Of a stretch of DNA of 40,095 nucleotides, positions 10,377 through 16,123 are shown one piece after another. The notes under the pieces are model-generated. The model did not search any database. It was not told where the DNA came from and was given only the letters and a program-made list of their open reading frames with translations. Source of the stretch: a virus. The stretch lies in the IMG/VR virus record IMGVR_UViG_3300042894_002964, positions 1 to 40,095 of that record. One strand, given 5' to 3'. Within the stretch, counting starts at the first letter, position 1. Each line of letters opens with the position of its first letter. The translations under genes were made by a program, and so were the position numbers.

Positions 10377-10679
10377 ATGACAGAATTAAACATTTATTAT
10401 GTAAGAGATGAATTGGCAAGAATTGCATTGCCTGATGATTTCGGATTGTTTTATATTCAACCAACGCAAGGGCAGATTGAAGCGGGGCAGGAAAATCCTA
10501 TATTTACTGATGTGTTAATCACTAGTGATGGGGTAAAGATTAGCCAGTTATTGGTTATTGCTGAAAATGAAACAATAGCACGTTCTTTATTCAATGATAA
10601 ATATGTGAATAAAGTTGAAGGATTAGCATTAAGTGAGCAACAATTTAATGGTAAAGTATTTATTGGATTGCATCAATGA
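10377..10679 (+). CDS. Hypothetical protein downstream of tail spike
   Basis: A 100-residue protein with a clear AGGAG ribosome site 8 bases before ATG 10377. It has no signal peptide or membrane segment, and the sequence alternates short beta strands and helices. It is coupled by ATGA to the membrane protein that follows. Position suggests a tail-fibre chaperone or accessory protein, but no family is recognised. Confidence 0.6.
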   Translation: MTELNIYYVRDELARIALPDDFGLFYIQPTQGQIEAGQENPIFTDVLITSDGVKISQLLVIAENETIARSLFNDKYVNKVEGLALSEQQFNGKVFIGLHQ

Positions 10680-11149
10680 TAGCCTTTATAATATACCTCA
10701 TTGTTGCTATTGTTATTGGGTGCTTTTTAGGGCGTAAGCTAAGAAAAATATTTATTCCTGATAAGTTCAAAGCTGATTGGTATGGGTTTTCAACTAACCA
10801 ACTTGCGCATTTTACTATAGGTGCTTTTTTAGTTTTATTGCAAATGAATATTCACTTATGGATAACAGGAGAATTTTTTGATAGATTATGCGCTTTTATA
10901 GTTATATTGGTTGGTTATACGTGCTTTGAATATTGCCAAAAGGGTAAAACTAGTGATATAATAGAAGATATTCTTTTTCTGGTATTTTTCGGCGCAGGTA
11001 GCATGTTATATGTGTTTAAGTGGTTTTATGGTAGTTATGTTTGTGGGTATAGCAATGAGTTCTTGCCAATCTTCTATGCGATGGCACTTGTATTGATTTA
11101 TGGTATTTTTAGAAGAGTGAAATATGCCAAATCCATCGCCAATATCTAG
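10676..11149 (+). CDS. Polytopic membrane protein, holin candidate
   Basis: A 157-residue protein with about five hydrophobic segments (near residues 2-19, 43-63, 70-86, 97-116 and 128-146), joined by short charged loops. It begins a run of membrane proteins just before the endolysin gene, so a role in lysis (holin or antiholin) is reasonable. It is longer and has more segments than most holins, so this is uncertain. ATGA overlap with the upstream gene and 26-base overlap with the next gene. Confidence 0.55.
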   Translation: MIAFIIYLIVAIVIGCFLGRKLRKIFIPDKFKADWYGFSTNQLAHFTIGAFLVLLQMNIHLWITGEFFDRLCAFIVILVGYTCFEYCQKGKTSDIIEDILFLVFFGAGSMLYVFKWFYGSYVCGYSNEFLPIFYAMALVLIYGIFRRVKYAKSIANI

Positions 11150-11399
11150 TGGTTGGGCTAGTTTTATTTTTACTATTCTTTGTGCTGGGGTTGTTACATA
11201 TGGCGTTTTTATTACTGTCCAAAATAAAGTTATAGAACTTGAAAAGCGAGTTGCAATAAATGAATTGGATATAAAAGAAGTAAAAACAGGACTTAACGTA
11301 ATTATAAGATTAGAAGTTGTAGTTGAGGGATTAACAAAAGCGGTTGAAGATTTGGAAGATGAAATAAAGCAATCAAACCAAAAAAAACAAGGTAATTAA
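11124..11399 (+). CDS. Single-span membrane protein with coiled coil, lysis-region
   Basis: A 91-residue protein with a membrane segment at about residues 12-31 (ASFIFTILCAGVVTYGVFI), followed by a charged coiled-coil tail (residues 35-82). The start at 11124 lies inside the end of the previous gene. The shape, one N-terminal span plus a soluble helix, is found among small holins and holin-like accessory proteins. It precedes the endolysin by one tiny gene. Function inferred from location. Confidence 0.55.
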   Translation: MPNPSPISSGWASFIFTILCAGVVTYGVFITVQNKVIELEKRVAINELDIKEVKTGLNVIIRLEVVVEGLTKAVEDLEDEIKQSNQKKQGN

Positions 11400-11401
11400 A
11401 T

Positions 11402-11524
11402 ATGGGTGAATTAGCGTTAATATGCTTTATTTTTATTATATGGTGCGTTGCTTGTGGCTTTAGCTGGTTAATAGAAAATATAGCACAGTTTATTATTGAT
11501 AAAATAAAAGAGGGGCGGTTGTGA
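11402..11524 (+). CDS. Tiny hydrophobic membrane protein
   Basis: A 40-residue frame between two certain genes. It has one strongly hydrophobic segment (residues 3-22, with two Cys) and a short amphipathic tail. ATG 11402 is two bases after the previous stop, and its TGA overlaps the GTG start of the endolysin (GTGA). This packing supports a real gene. It may be a small holin or antiholin. Confidence 0.5.
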   Translation: MGELALICFIFIIWCVACGFSWLIENIAQFIIDKIKEGRL

Positions 11525-12312
11525 AAACTTCAGAATATGGCAAATTATCCATTAGAAAAGATGAGGATTTTAGAAGTGTTGCTTATCAAATTAAACAAGG
11601 GCAGTTTATAGATAAATGGACTTATGGTTATGGCAGCACTACCAAGTTTGATGGTTCACCAGTGCAAAAAGGTGACACAATTACTGTAGAAGATGCAATT
11701 ATATTATTTGAGCGTGATATTGCTAGGTTTGAATTAGCCGTCAATCGTTTGGTGCAAGTGGAATTAACGCAAAACCAATTTGATGCGCTGGTTAGTTTTG
11801 TTTATAACCTTGGTGCTGGTGCGTTGGAAAAATCAACTTTGCTTAAAAAGTTAAATGCTAAAAATTATAATGGTGCTGCAAAAGAGTTCACTAAATGGAA
11901 TAAGGTTACGGACGCTAAAGGTAAAAAGGTTTCATTAGCAGGATTGACTGCAAGGCGGGAGAGAGAAAAATCATTGTTTTTGCGAGACTTTCAAGCAGTT
12001 CAAGGTTTTGTAATGCAAAATCAATTATTGCAACCAGATTCAAATAATATTCCAATACCAAATCATACGTTGCCAGTGCCAACGGCGCATCAAGAATTAG
12101 GCAAGCCGTTGCCTCCATCTCAAGTTAATCAGGGGGCAGTTGCTGGTGCGGGCGTAATTGCAACGGGCAGCATAGCAACTATTATAACCGACCCGCAAAT
12201 CATCACCCCCGCATTATCCTTTTTACAAAACGTTGATTATCGTGTAGGATTAGCAGTATGTGCAATAATTGCACTAACTGGTTTAGGTTATTGGTTGTGG
12301 AGGAGGAAATAA
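11521..12312 (+). CDS. Endolysin, GH24 lysozyme type, with C-terminal membrane segments
   Basis: A 263-residue protein with GTG start overlapping the upstream TGA. Residues 1-155 match phage GH24 muramidases: the probable catalytic Glu15 (KDEDFRSVAY), then WTYGYGS at 33-39 with Thr34 in the usual Thr position, Q-FDALVSFVYNLG at about 84-97, and AGLTARREREKSLF near 140-153. The catalytic Asp is not clearly placed because the loop between Glu15 and Thr34 is longer than in T4 lysozyme. Unusually, residues about 190-215 and 240-260 are hydrophobic and the chain ends WLWRRK, so the enzyme seems to carry its own C-terminal membrane hairpin. It cuts the glycan strands of peptidoglycan at lysis. Confidence 0.8.
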   Translation: MKTSEYGKLSIRKDEDFRSVAYQIKQGQFIDKWTYGYGSTTKFDGSPVQKGDTITVEDAIILFERDIARFELAVNRLVQVELTQNQFDALVSFVYNLGAGALEKSTLLKKLNAKNYNGAAKEFTKWNKVTDAKGKKVSLAGLTARREREKSLFLRDFQAVQGFVMQNQLLQPDSNNIPIPNHTLPVPTAHQELGKPLPPSQVNQGAVAGAGVIATGSIATIITDPQIITPALSFLQNVDYRVGLAVCAIIALTGLGYWLWRRK

Positions 12313-12470
12313 TGAATGCAAGCACGTTAGAATTAATTCTAAAAGTATGTGAATTAGCGGATAAACTGCCCGAAGAATTAAGAAAACAATTTTATAAAGA
12401 TAAAATTACTCCTATATTGGATATTATAATAACTGATACTTTAGCAGATATGAACAGGGGGCGGAAGTGA
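12312..12470 (+). CDS. Small hypothetical protein in lysis operon
   Basis: A 52-residue helical protein. ATG 12312 is preceded by GGAGGAAATA, a strong ribosome site, and overlaps the endolysin stop; the longer frame reaching back to 12258 would run inside the endolysin and is rejected. No membrane segment is present. The TGA overlaps the GTG of the next gene. No family is recognised. Confidence 0.6.
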   Translation: MNASTLELILKVCELADKLPEELRKQFYKDKITPILDIIITDTLADMNRGRK

Positions 12471-12682
12471 AGTGCGAAATACTCCCATTTGAAGGCGTTA
12501 CAGATTTACCAATAGAAGTTAGCAATGTTTCAAATGATATTCCAGATAACTTGCAATCATTAATATGGTTTGGAGTTAATGAAGATGGCGATTTTATTGG
12601 TGGAAGCAGCGTTAGTGTTGCTGATAGCATAGTTTTGTTAGAAAGAGCAAAAAACAAATTAATGAGGCAATACGATGATTAA
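12467..12682 (+). CDS. Small hypothetical protein in lysis operon
   Basis: A 71-residue acidic protein starting with GTG in a GTGA overlap. The second half (SSVSVADSIVLLERAKNKLM) forms one long amphipathic helix. It is soluble and has no recognisable domain. The tight coupling on both sides supports expression with the lysis genes. Confidence 0.6.
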   Translation: MKCEILPFEGVTDLPIEVSNVSNDIPDNLQSLIWFGVNEDGDFIGGSSVSVADSIVLLERAKNKLMRQYDD

Positions 12683-12827
12683 TAAAAAAACAAAACTTAT
12701 AAAGTGTAACAATTCTAAAAATCATGTTTTTGAAAGGGGCGTTATTTTTGAAAAGCTGGTTGATAAAAAAGTTACGCAAGATATTATGCGCAATATAGAT
12801 ATTTATAAAAGGTTGGCAGATAAATGA
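12675..12827 (+). CDS. Tiny basic protein in lysis operon
   Basis: A 50-residue frame, Lys- and Asn-rich, starting at ATG 12675 inside the previous gene's last codons and ending in an ATGA overlap with the next gene. The overlap pattern is the same as among certain genes here, which supports it. No domain is recognised. Confidence 0.5.
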   Translation: MINKKTKLIKCNNSKNHVFERGVIFEKLVDKKVTQDIMRNIDIYKRLADK

Positions 12828-13009
12828 TTGAAGGATACTATAAACATAAACGTGAAACAGAGCCGTATTCACCAAAGGAACCTTTAAGAATATTTGTGGA
12901 TAAGCCATCTATTTTTAACTATATGCTGAAATATTATGTTTTGGCAACTGGCAAGGAATATAAAATGTCTAATGCCGAATTAAAATTAGATTGGATAAAA
13001 GTTACATGA
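12824..13009 (+). CDS. Small hypothetical protein in lysis operon
   Basis: A 61-residue basic, Tyr-rich protein, coupled by ATGA overlaps both upstream and downstream (to the spanin gene). No membrane segment, signal or known motif is visible. It is retained because of its operon packing. Confidence 0.55.
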   Translation: MIEGYYKHKRETEPYSPKEPLRIFVDKPSIFNYMLKYYVLATGKEYKMSNAELKLDWIKVT

Positions 13010-13245
13010 TTAACCTATTCAACCTCAAGAACGAAATACTAGGCTGGATTGCAGCATTAAGCGCAATCATGCTTACGATATTCACCGCCTTCATGCGTGG
13101 TAAATCGCAAGGCAAGCAACAAGCGGAGGCAAAGCAGAATGAACAACAGTTGGAAGCAATTATCACAGTGCAGAAACGCATTCATGAAGCTGGTTATGTT
13201 AGTAATGATGATGTGCGTGATAGCTTGCGAAAAAACGAGTTCTAA
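13006..13245 (+). CDS. Inner-membrane spanin subunit (Rz-like)
   Basis: A 79-residue protein starting at ATG 13006 in an ATGA overlap; an earlier in-frame codon at 12991 is less likely. It has an N-terminal membrane span (about residues 12-30, GWIAALSAIMLTIFTAF) and then a charged helical periplasmic domain (KSQGKQQAEAKQNEQQLEA), the layout of i-spanins. A lipoprotein gene in another frame begins inside its 3' end, which is the Rz/Rz1 arrangement. Spanins fuse inner and outer membranes in the last step of lysis, so the host is Gram-negative. Confidence 0.75.
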   Translation: MINLFNLKNEILGWIAALSAIMLTIFTAFMRGKSQGKQQAEAKQNEQQLEAIITVQKRIHEAGYVSNDDVRDSLRKNEF

Positions 13246-13411
13246 CATTTATGTGTCATCGTGCCTGCCATTAGTTAAATATACACAAAAGCAACAGAAC
13301 GATGTTGCGGACGCAATGGACGCACAACCCAACGCTGCGTGGGTGCAAATGATTAATGATTATGGTAAATTACGCAAGCAAGCAAGGGCTGCATGTGGTG
13401 AAGATATTTAG
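13184..13411 (+). CDS. Outer-membrane spanin lipoprotein (Rz1-like)
   Basis: A 75-residue protein starting at ATG 13184 inside the Rz-like gene in another frame. The N-terminus is a short lipoprotein signal ending in the lipobox V-I-A-C, so Cys15 would be lipidated. The mature part has CLPLVKYTQKQQNDVADAM, like the C-PLVEYT-type opening of many phage o-spanins. It pairs with the upstream i-spanin. The frame can be read back to 13097, but the signal peptide fixes the start. Confidence 0.75.
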   Translation: MKLVMLVMMMCVIACEKTSSNIYVSSCLPLVKYTQKQQNDVADAMDAQPNAAWVQMINDYGKLRKQARAACGEDI

Positions 13412-13413
13412 AT

Positions 13414-13430
13414 GGTTACGTTTTGTAACC
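13414..13430. repeat. 17-bp inverted repeat after the late operon
   Basis: GGTTACGTTTTGTAACC is a perfect 6-bp stem with a 5-base loop, two bases after the o-spanin stop. A near copy with the same spacing lies after the dnaB gene at 27944. A second weaker hairpin follows (ACCGA...TCGGT, about 13428-13444). No U-tract follows on the rightward strand, so a standard intrinsic terminator is not shown. Confidence 0.5.
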
Positions 13431-13469
13431 GACTGATTATCGGTTTGCCGACGTCCGCAAAGTGATAAA

Positions 13470-13546
13470 TGGTCAGAGTGGTAGGATTTGAACCTACAAC
13501 GCTAGCTTCCAAAGCCAGAAGATTAACCAGATTTTCCCACACTCTG
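13470..13546 (-). tRNA. tRNA-Pro (UGG)
   Basis: Leftward gene with encoded CCA end. The acceptor stem CAGAGTG/CACTCTG pairs fully, with C1-G72 and A73 as expected for proline tRNA. The T arm is GTAGG-TTCAAAT-CCTAC, and the anticodon arm is CTGGC-TTTGGAA-GCTAG, giving anticodon UGG at 13511-13509. The D stem is short (about three pairs), and position 37 is A where proline tRNAs usually have G. It lies one base after the Met tRNA and is transcribed with it. Confidence 0.8.
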
Positions 13547-13547
13547 A

Positions 13548-13622
13548 TGGTGGCGGTAGTTGGATTTGCACCAACGACCTTTTGGTTATGAGCCAAACGA
13601 GCTACTGCTGCTCTATACCGCT
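13548..13622 (-). tRNA. tRNA-Met (CAU), initiator-like
   Basis: Leftward gene with encoded CCA. The D arm GAGC-AGCAGTA-GCTC, anticodon arm TTTGG-CTCATAA-CCAAA and variable loop AGGTC closely follow bacterial initiator tRNA. Initiator features present: no Watson-Crick pair at 1-72 (A1 opposite C72), the A11-U24 pair, and G-C pairs at 30-40 and 31-39 (the third, 29-41, is U-A). Odd features: a D loop two bases shorter than in E. coli fMet tRNA, and T loop TGCAAAT with G at position 55. An isoleucine (lysidine) reading of CAU is possible but the initiator D arm argues against it. Confidence 0.8.
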
Positions 13623-13707
13623 AAAAATTGTGATTAACTCATCTAGCTCATTAATCACGGTCAGGGACGCACGCTAGAATGGATTGCAATTAGCCTTGTA
13701 GAAAATC

Positions 13708-13735
13708 ATTATAGCTAAAATATTTTATTATGCAA
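13708..13735 (-). promoter_or_regulatory. Leftward promoter for the tRNA pair
   Basis: Read leftward: TTGCAT (13735-13730), a 16-base spacer, then TATAAT (13713-13708). This is a good sigma70-type match. It lies just beyond the leftward terminator and about 85 bases before the Met tRNA, so the tRNAs appear to have their own transcription unit. Confidence 0.65.
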
Positions 13736-13774
13736 CAAAAAAACCCCCACAATCGCAAATAACGAAAGCGGGGG
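13736..13774 (-). terminator. Intrinsic terminator of the leftward early operon
   Basis: Read leftward: CCCCC (13774-13770), an inner partly paired loop with TCG/CGA, GGGGG (13748-13744), then a run of seven T. This is a rho-independent terminator ending the operon whose last gene stops at 14036. Confidence 0.8.
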
Positions 13775-13874
13775 AGTAACACTTGACGCTAACCGACCGC
13801 AAAAAACAATCTAAAATTAGCGTAATTCAGGATATAGGCACATTTGCAACTGTGTTATTCCTATAGAGCCTATT

Positions 13875-14031
13875 AGCGATTGCGTTCCTAGTTTATATAA
13901 ATATAAAACTTGCACAGTATAACTGCCGTTTCAGTTCTCAATCTTTTTCAAGGAGCGATTGCGTTCCTAGTTTATATAAATATAAAACTTGCACAGTATA
14001 ACTGCCGTTTCAGTTCTCAATCTTTTTCAAG
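13875..14031. repeat. Perfect 79-bp tandem duplication
   Basis: Bases 13875-13952 and 13954-14031 are identical over 78 positions, separated by one G. Each unit contains an AT-rich imperfect palindrome (AGTTTATATAAATATAAAACT region), a small palindrome CAGTATAACTG, and GATTG...CAATC complementary segments. The pair lies between the stop of the last early gene (14036) and its terminator, so it would be in the 3' untranslated RNA. No coding frame is evident. The rest of 13623-13874 holds only the promoter and terminator. Confidence 0.9.
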
Positions 14032-14035
14032 TGTA

Positions 14036-14584
14036 TTATAAACCATTTTGGCGGGGTTGACAATATGGTTTTTGGTTGCTTTTATATTTATCAATATTTG
14101 TCAGATGCGGTTTGAACTCCAAAACCCAAACATAGGGGTTTGAAAGCCATGAGCCTGCACCATTGATAGAGTTCCATAAATCTCTATACCAAGTTATAGG
14201 GTTTGCGCCGTGTTGTATATTTGGGAATGGGCAGCCTTCCGCCATACAATCACCACGTGTAATATCCTGCAACCGCTCCACCTTAATATCAGTGATTTCC
14301 AGTGTAATTCGTGATGCGCTACGAGGCATAAATATTGATGGCTTCCATGGCAATTTTTTACAGAGCAACTCATTTTTCAAAATAAAATCATTTTCTGCAT
14401 TATCAGCTTTATAGGTTGTTGAAAATCGGGCATCTTGACAAAATGTTTCCCGCACCCACAATAAATCACCAATTTTGCCATAGGGGCATATCTCGCTTTT
14501 TTTAATTCGCCTTGTTTGAGTTTTCTGCCCCACAAGCAACGCCTGAACCATTGGGGTTGAAAACAATATTGGTTTATCTTTCAT
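14036..14584 (-). CDS. ASCH-domain-like phage protein
   Basis: A 182-residue protein. The start chosen is ATG 14584, which overlaps the upstream stop as ATGA; an in-frame codon at 14614 is less likely. The opening KPILFSTPMVQALLVGQKTQ followed by TRRI, then YGKIGDLLWVRETF, EITDIKVERLQDIT and SINGAGSWLSNPYVWVLEF, is the pattern of a widespread phage family related to ASCH domains (often listed as a morphogenetic protein). ASCH folds bind RNA or modified nucleotides; the role in phage is not settled. It is the last gene of the leftward early operon. Confidence 0.75.
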   Translation of the reverse strand: MKDKPILFSTPMVQALLVGQKTQTRRIKKSEICPYGKIGDLLWVRETFCQDARFSTTYKADNAENDFILKNELLCKKLPWKPSIFMPRSASRITLEITDIKVERLQDITRGDCMAEGCPFPNIQHGANPITWYRDLWNSINGAGSWLSNPYVWVLEFKPHLTNIDKYKSNQKPYCQPRQNGL

Positions 14585-14769
14585 AATCTTACCCATCTGT
14601 AAAGCGATAGCCAAACGTCTTGAAAATCATTTTTATCCCATTTAGTGGATTTGTCTTGTATCCAATCATTAGCATTGCCACATAGATAATCAGCGCACAT
14701 TATGCAGCACCATAATAGCCACAAAGGCAATATAATTATCGCTATTATTATTCTAAGAAATTTTTTCAT
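14581..14769 (-). CDS. Small membrane protein
   Basis: A 62-residue protein with a strongly hydrophobic segment at residues 4-25 (FLRIIIAIIILPLWLLWCCIM) after a short basic start, then a polar, Trp-rich tail. It probably spans the inner membrane once with the tail outside. It overlaps both neighbours. Function unknown. Confidence 0.6.
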   Translation of the reverse strand: MKKFLRIIIAIIILPLWLLWCCIMCADYLCGNANDWIQDKSTKWDKNDFQDVWLSLYRWVRL

Positions 14770-15151
14770 TGGTTGCCTTTTCTGTTGTAATTTGAGGCTT
14801 TAATACATTCCAAAGCTCAATTAATGATGTCTTGACATTACTTGCTGCAACGGAAATATAACTATTGGGATTAGCTTTTAATTCTAAAATTTGCAACTTA
14901 TCCCAAGGCGTTTTTTCAATCCGAAATTTACCTTCTTTGTCTGAAACAAAAACCATTGCAACATTATGTTCTTCATGCACTGTTAATCGCATATGCACGA
15001 AGCAATCTTCAATTAATATTGGGTATGGATACAATAAAGCTGGCGTTTCTTTGTTTTTTGATTGAATGGTATCAATCCATATTTTTACATCATTTGCAAC
15101 TTTCATAAAAGCAGTCACTTCTGCAACTCCTACACTAAATCCTTTACTCAT
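14753..15151 (-). CDS. Hypothetical early protein
   Basis: A 132-residue soluble protein. ATG 15151 is preceded by GGAGAGAAAAG, a ribosome site that belongs to a repeated 3'-gene fragment just upstream. The sequence mixes beta strands and helices (KIWIDTIQSK, FRIEKTPWDKLQILELKANP). No family is recognised. Confidence 0.6.
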   Translation of the reverse strand: MSKGFSVGVAEVTAFMKVANDVKIWIDTIQSKNKETPALLYPYPILIEDCFVHMRLTVHEEHNVAMVFVSDKEGKFRIEKTPWDKLQILELKANPNSYISVAASNVKTSLIELWNVLKPQITTEKATNEKIS

Positions 15152-15162
15152 CTTTTCTCTCC

Positions 15163-15208
15163 ATCTAAATGCTCCTTCATTGCCTCAATCGCTAATTCTG
15201 CGGTGGGT
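15163..15208 (-). pseudogene. Remnant copy of the 3' end of the gene at 15443-15619
   Basis: Read leftward this encodes P-T-A-E-L-A-I-E-A-M-K-E-H-L-D-G-E, the same C-terminal sequence as the intact 58-residue gene upstream, with only a few base differences from 15466-15510. Its frame is closed upstream by two TAA codons. The copy supplies the ribosome site for the gene starting at 15151. Confidence 0.7.
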
Positions 15209-15219
15209 GGTTTATGTTA

Positions 15220-15459
15220 TTAGTCATCGCTCTCTCCAGTTATTTTTTCTTCTTTTTCCTTAAAAATACCCTCTGAAACTTCAACAAAATATTCACCCAT
15301 TTTCATGGCGTGTTCGCAAAGGTTACTAAACTTTGTGTTGTTAATTGCATTAAATGCAACATTACTCATTTGCGCTGCTAAAAACACAGAAGCATAATGC
15401 TCAACTTTTTTATGGCGTTCCATCATAAAAGTTAAAATAATTTCATCTATTTCGTTCAT
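15220..15459 (-). CDS. Hypothetical early protein
   Basis: A 79-residue helical protein. ATG 15459 follows GGAGAGAGTG and is preferred over the in-frame ATG at 15471. It lies between two copies of a repeated gene end, as if inserted by duplication. There is no membrane segment; the C-terminus is acidic. Unknown function. Confidence 0.6.
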   Translation of the reverse strand: MNEIDEIILTFMMERHKKVEHYASVFLAAQMSNVAFNAINNTKFSNLCEHAMKMGEYFVEVSEGIFKEKEEKITGESDD

Positions 15460-15619
15460 CACTCTCTCCATCTAAATGCTCCTTCATTGCCTCAATAGCT
15501 AATTCTGCTGTGGGTGCATAGGTTTTAGTTATATCACCAGCCACGTTGTTGCTTGCGGTAAATTCGCCTTTCTTAATCTCGCTGACGATTATTAAGGCGT
15601 TATTGTGTTTTATTGGCAT
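15443..15619 (-). CDS. Small hypothetical early protein (58 aa)
   Basis: A 58-residue protein beginning MPIKHNNALIIVSEIKKGEF, with ribosome site GGGAG 7 bases before ATG 15619. The C-terminal part (TAELAIEAMKEHLDGE) is helical and is the source of the repeated fragment at 15163-15208. It overlaps the next gene by 17 bases. No family is recognised. Confidence 0.6.
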   Translation of the reverse strand: MPIKHNNALIIVSEIKKGEFTASNNVAGDITKTYAPTAELAIEAMKEHLDGESDERNR

Positions 15620-15620
15620 G

Positions 15621-15797
15621 TTATTCTCCCTTATTCGTAAAATTATGCACTTCTATAATTAGCTTAACTTTCTTGCCATCATCTTTATATTGAGAAAAAT
15701 AATGCAATGCTTCTCTGGTAGCTTGGATTTTACCCCCGCTCCCTTGCACTTCCACAATTCCATCAATGATGATTTTATATTCTACTGTATCTTCCAT
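15621..15797 (-). CDS. Small hypothetical early protein (58 aa)
   Basis: A 58-residue protein. ATG 15797 follows GGAGAGAGGAATAAT; the longer frame to 15869 would begin inside a duplicated segment and is rejected. The sequence (VEYKIIIDGIVEVQGSGGKI, then ATREALHYFSQY) suggests two beta strands, a helix and a strand. It is soluble and unknown. Confidence 0.6.
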   Translation of the reverse strand: MEDTVEYKIIIDGIVEVQGSGGKIQATREALHYFSQYKDDGKKVKLIIEVHNFTNKGE

Positions 15798-15833
15798 ATT
15801 ATTCCTCTCTCCGTTCGTGATATTCGCCTCTAA

Positions 15834-15989
15834 GGGCTTTGTCTGCATTACTTGACAAAATGATTGCAATGCGCTATCATAAGATAACTCCTAAATGCGC
15901 TATCATAAGATAACGCTTAGTTGCGCGCCCTAGTTGTTCTATAGCCTAAGAAACTAATAACAACAACAACTAGGGCTTTGTCTGCATTA
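15834..15989. repeat. 139-bp insertion-like segment between duplicated gene ends
   Basis: GGGCTTTGTCTGCATTA occurs at 15834-15850 and 15973-15989. Read leftward, both copies encode S-N-A-D-K-A-L in the frame of the gene at 15917-16123. After the second copy the frame continues R-G-E-Y-H-E-R-R-E-E then stop, which looks like the original gene end. The segment between holds a 12-bp perfect inverted repeat (GCCCTAGTTGTT at 15927-15938, AACAACTAGGGC at 15966-15977) and two 20-bp direct repeats. Confidence 0.65.
15869..15914. repeat. Two 20-bp direct repeats, 26-bp period
   Basis: ATGCGCTATCATAAGATAAC occurs exactly at 15869-15888 and 15895-15914. Each contains the small inverted repeat TATC-ATAA-GATA. 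Equal spacing and internal symmetry resemble protein-binding sites. They lie in the non-coding gap before the gene starting at 15797. Confidence 0.75.
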
Positions 15990-16123
15990 GATGACGATAA
16001 AGCATCGCCATACAATCTAATATTCCTTAAAGCCTTTTCATAAGCAATAACATCACGCTTATAGCCATGCAGAATATTATAAACTGGGCGGGTAATGTCG
16101 TCTTGGATTGGTTGCTTCCTCAA
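15917..16123 (-). CDS. Hypothetical early protein with altered C-terminus
   Basis: A 68-residue protein. The only reasonable start is TTG 16123, inside the end of the previous gene, with a poor ribosome site. Residues 1-50 (DDITRPVYNILHGYKRDVIA) look like a real folded helical protein. From A-L onward the sequence becomes VVVVISFLGYRTTRARN, encoded by one arm of a 12-bp inverted repeat; the likely original ending is found 139 bases further on. It may be an altered or broken gene. Confidence 0.45.
   Translation of the reverse strand: MRKQPIQDDITRPVYNILHGYKRDVIAYEKALRNIRLYGDALSSSNADKALVVVVISFLGYRTTRARN

Noticed and set aside
13408-13596. Leftward open frame of 62 codons across the tRNA region
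   Set aside because: It runs through both tRNA genes, which have clear cloverleaf pairing and CCA ends; the frame is incidental.
13875-14031. CRISPR array
   Set aside because: Only two units, 79 bp apart, with identical sequence throughout and no variable spacers.
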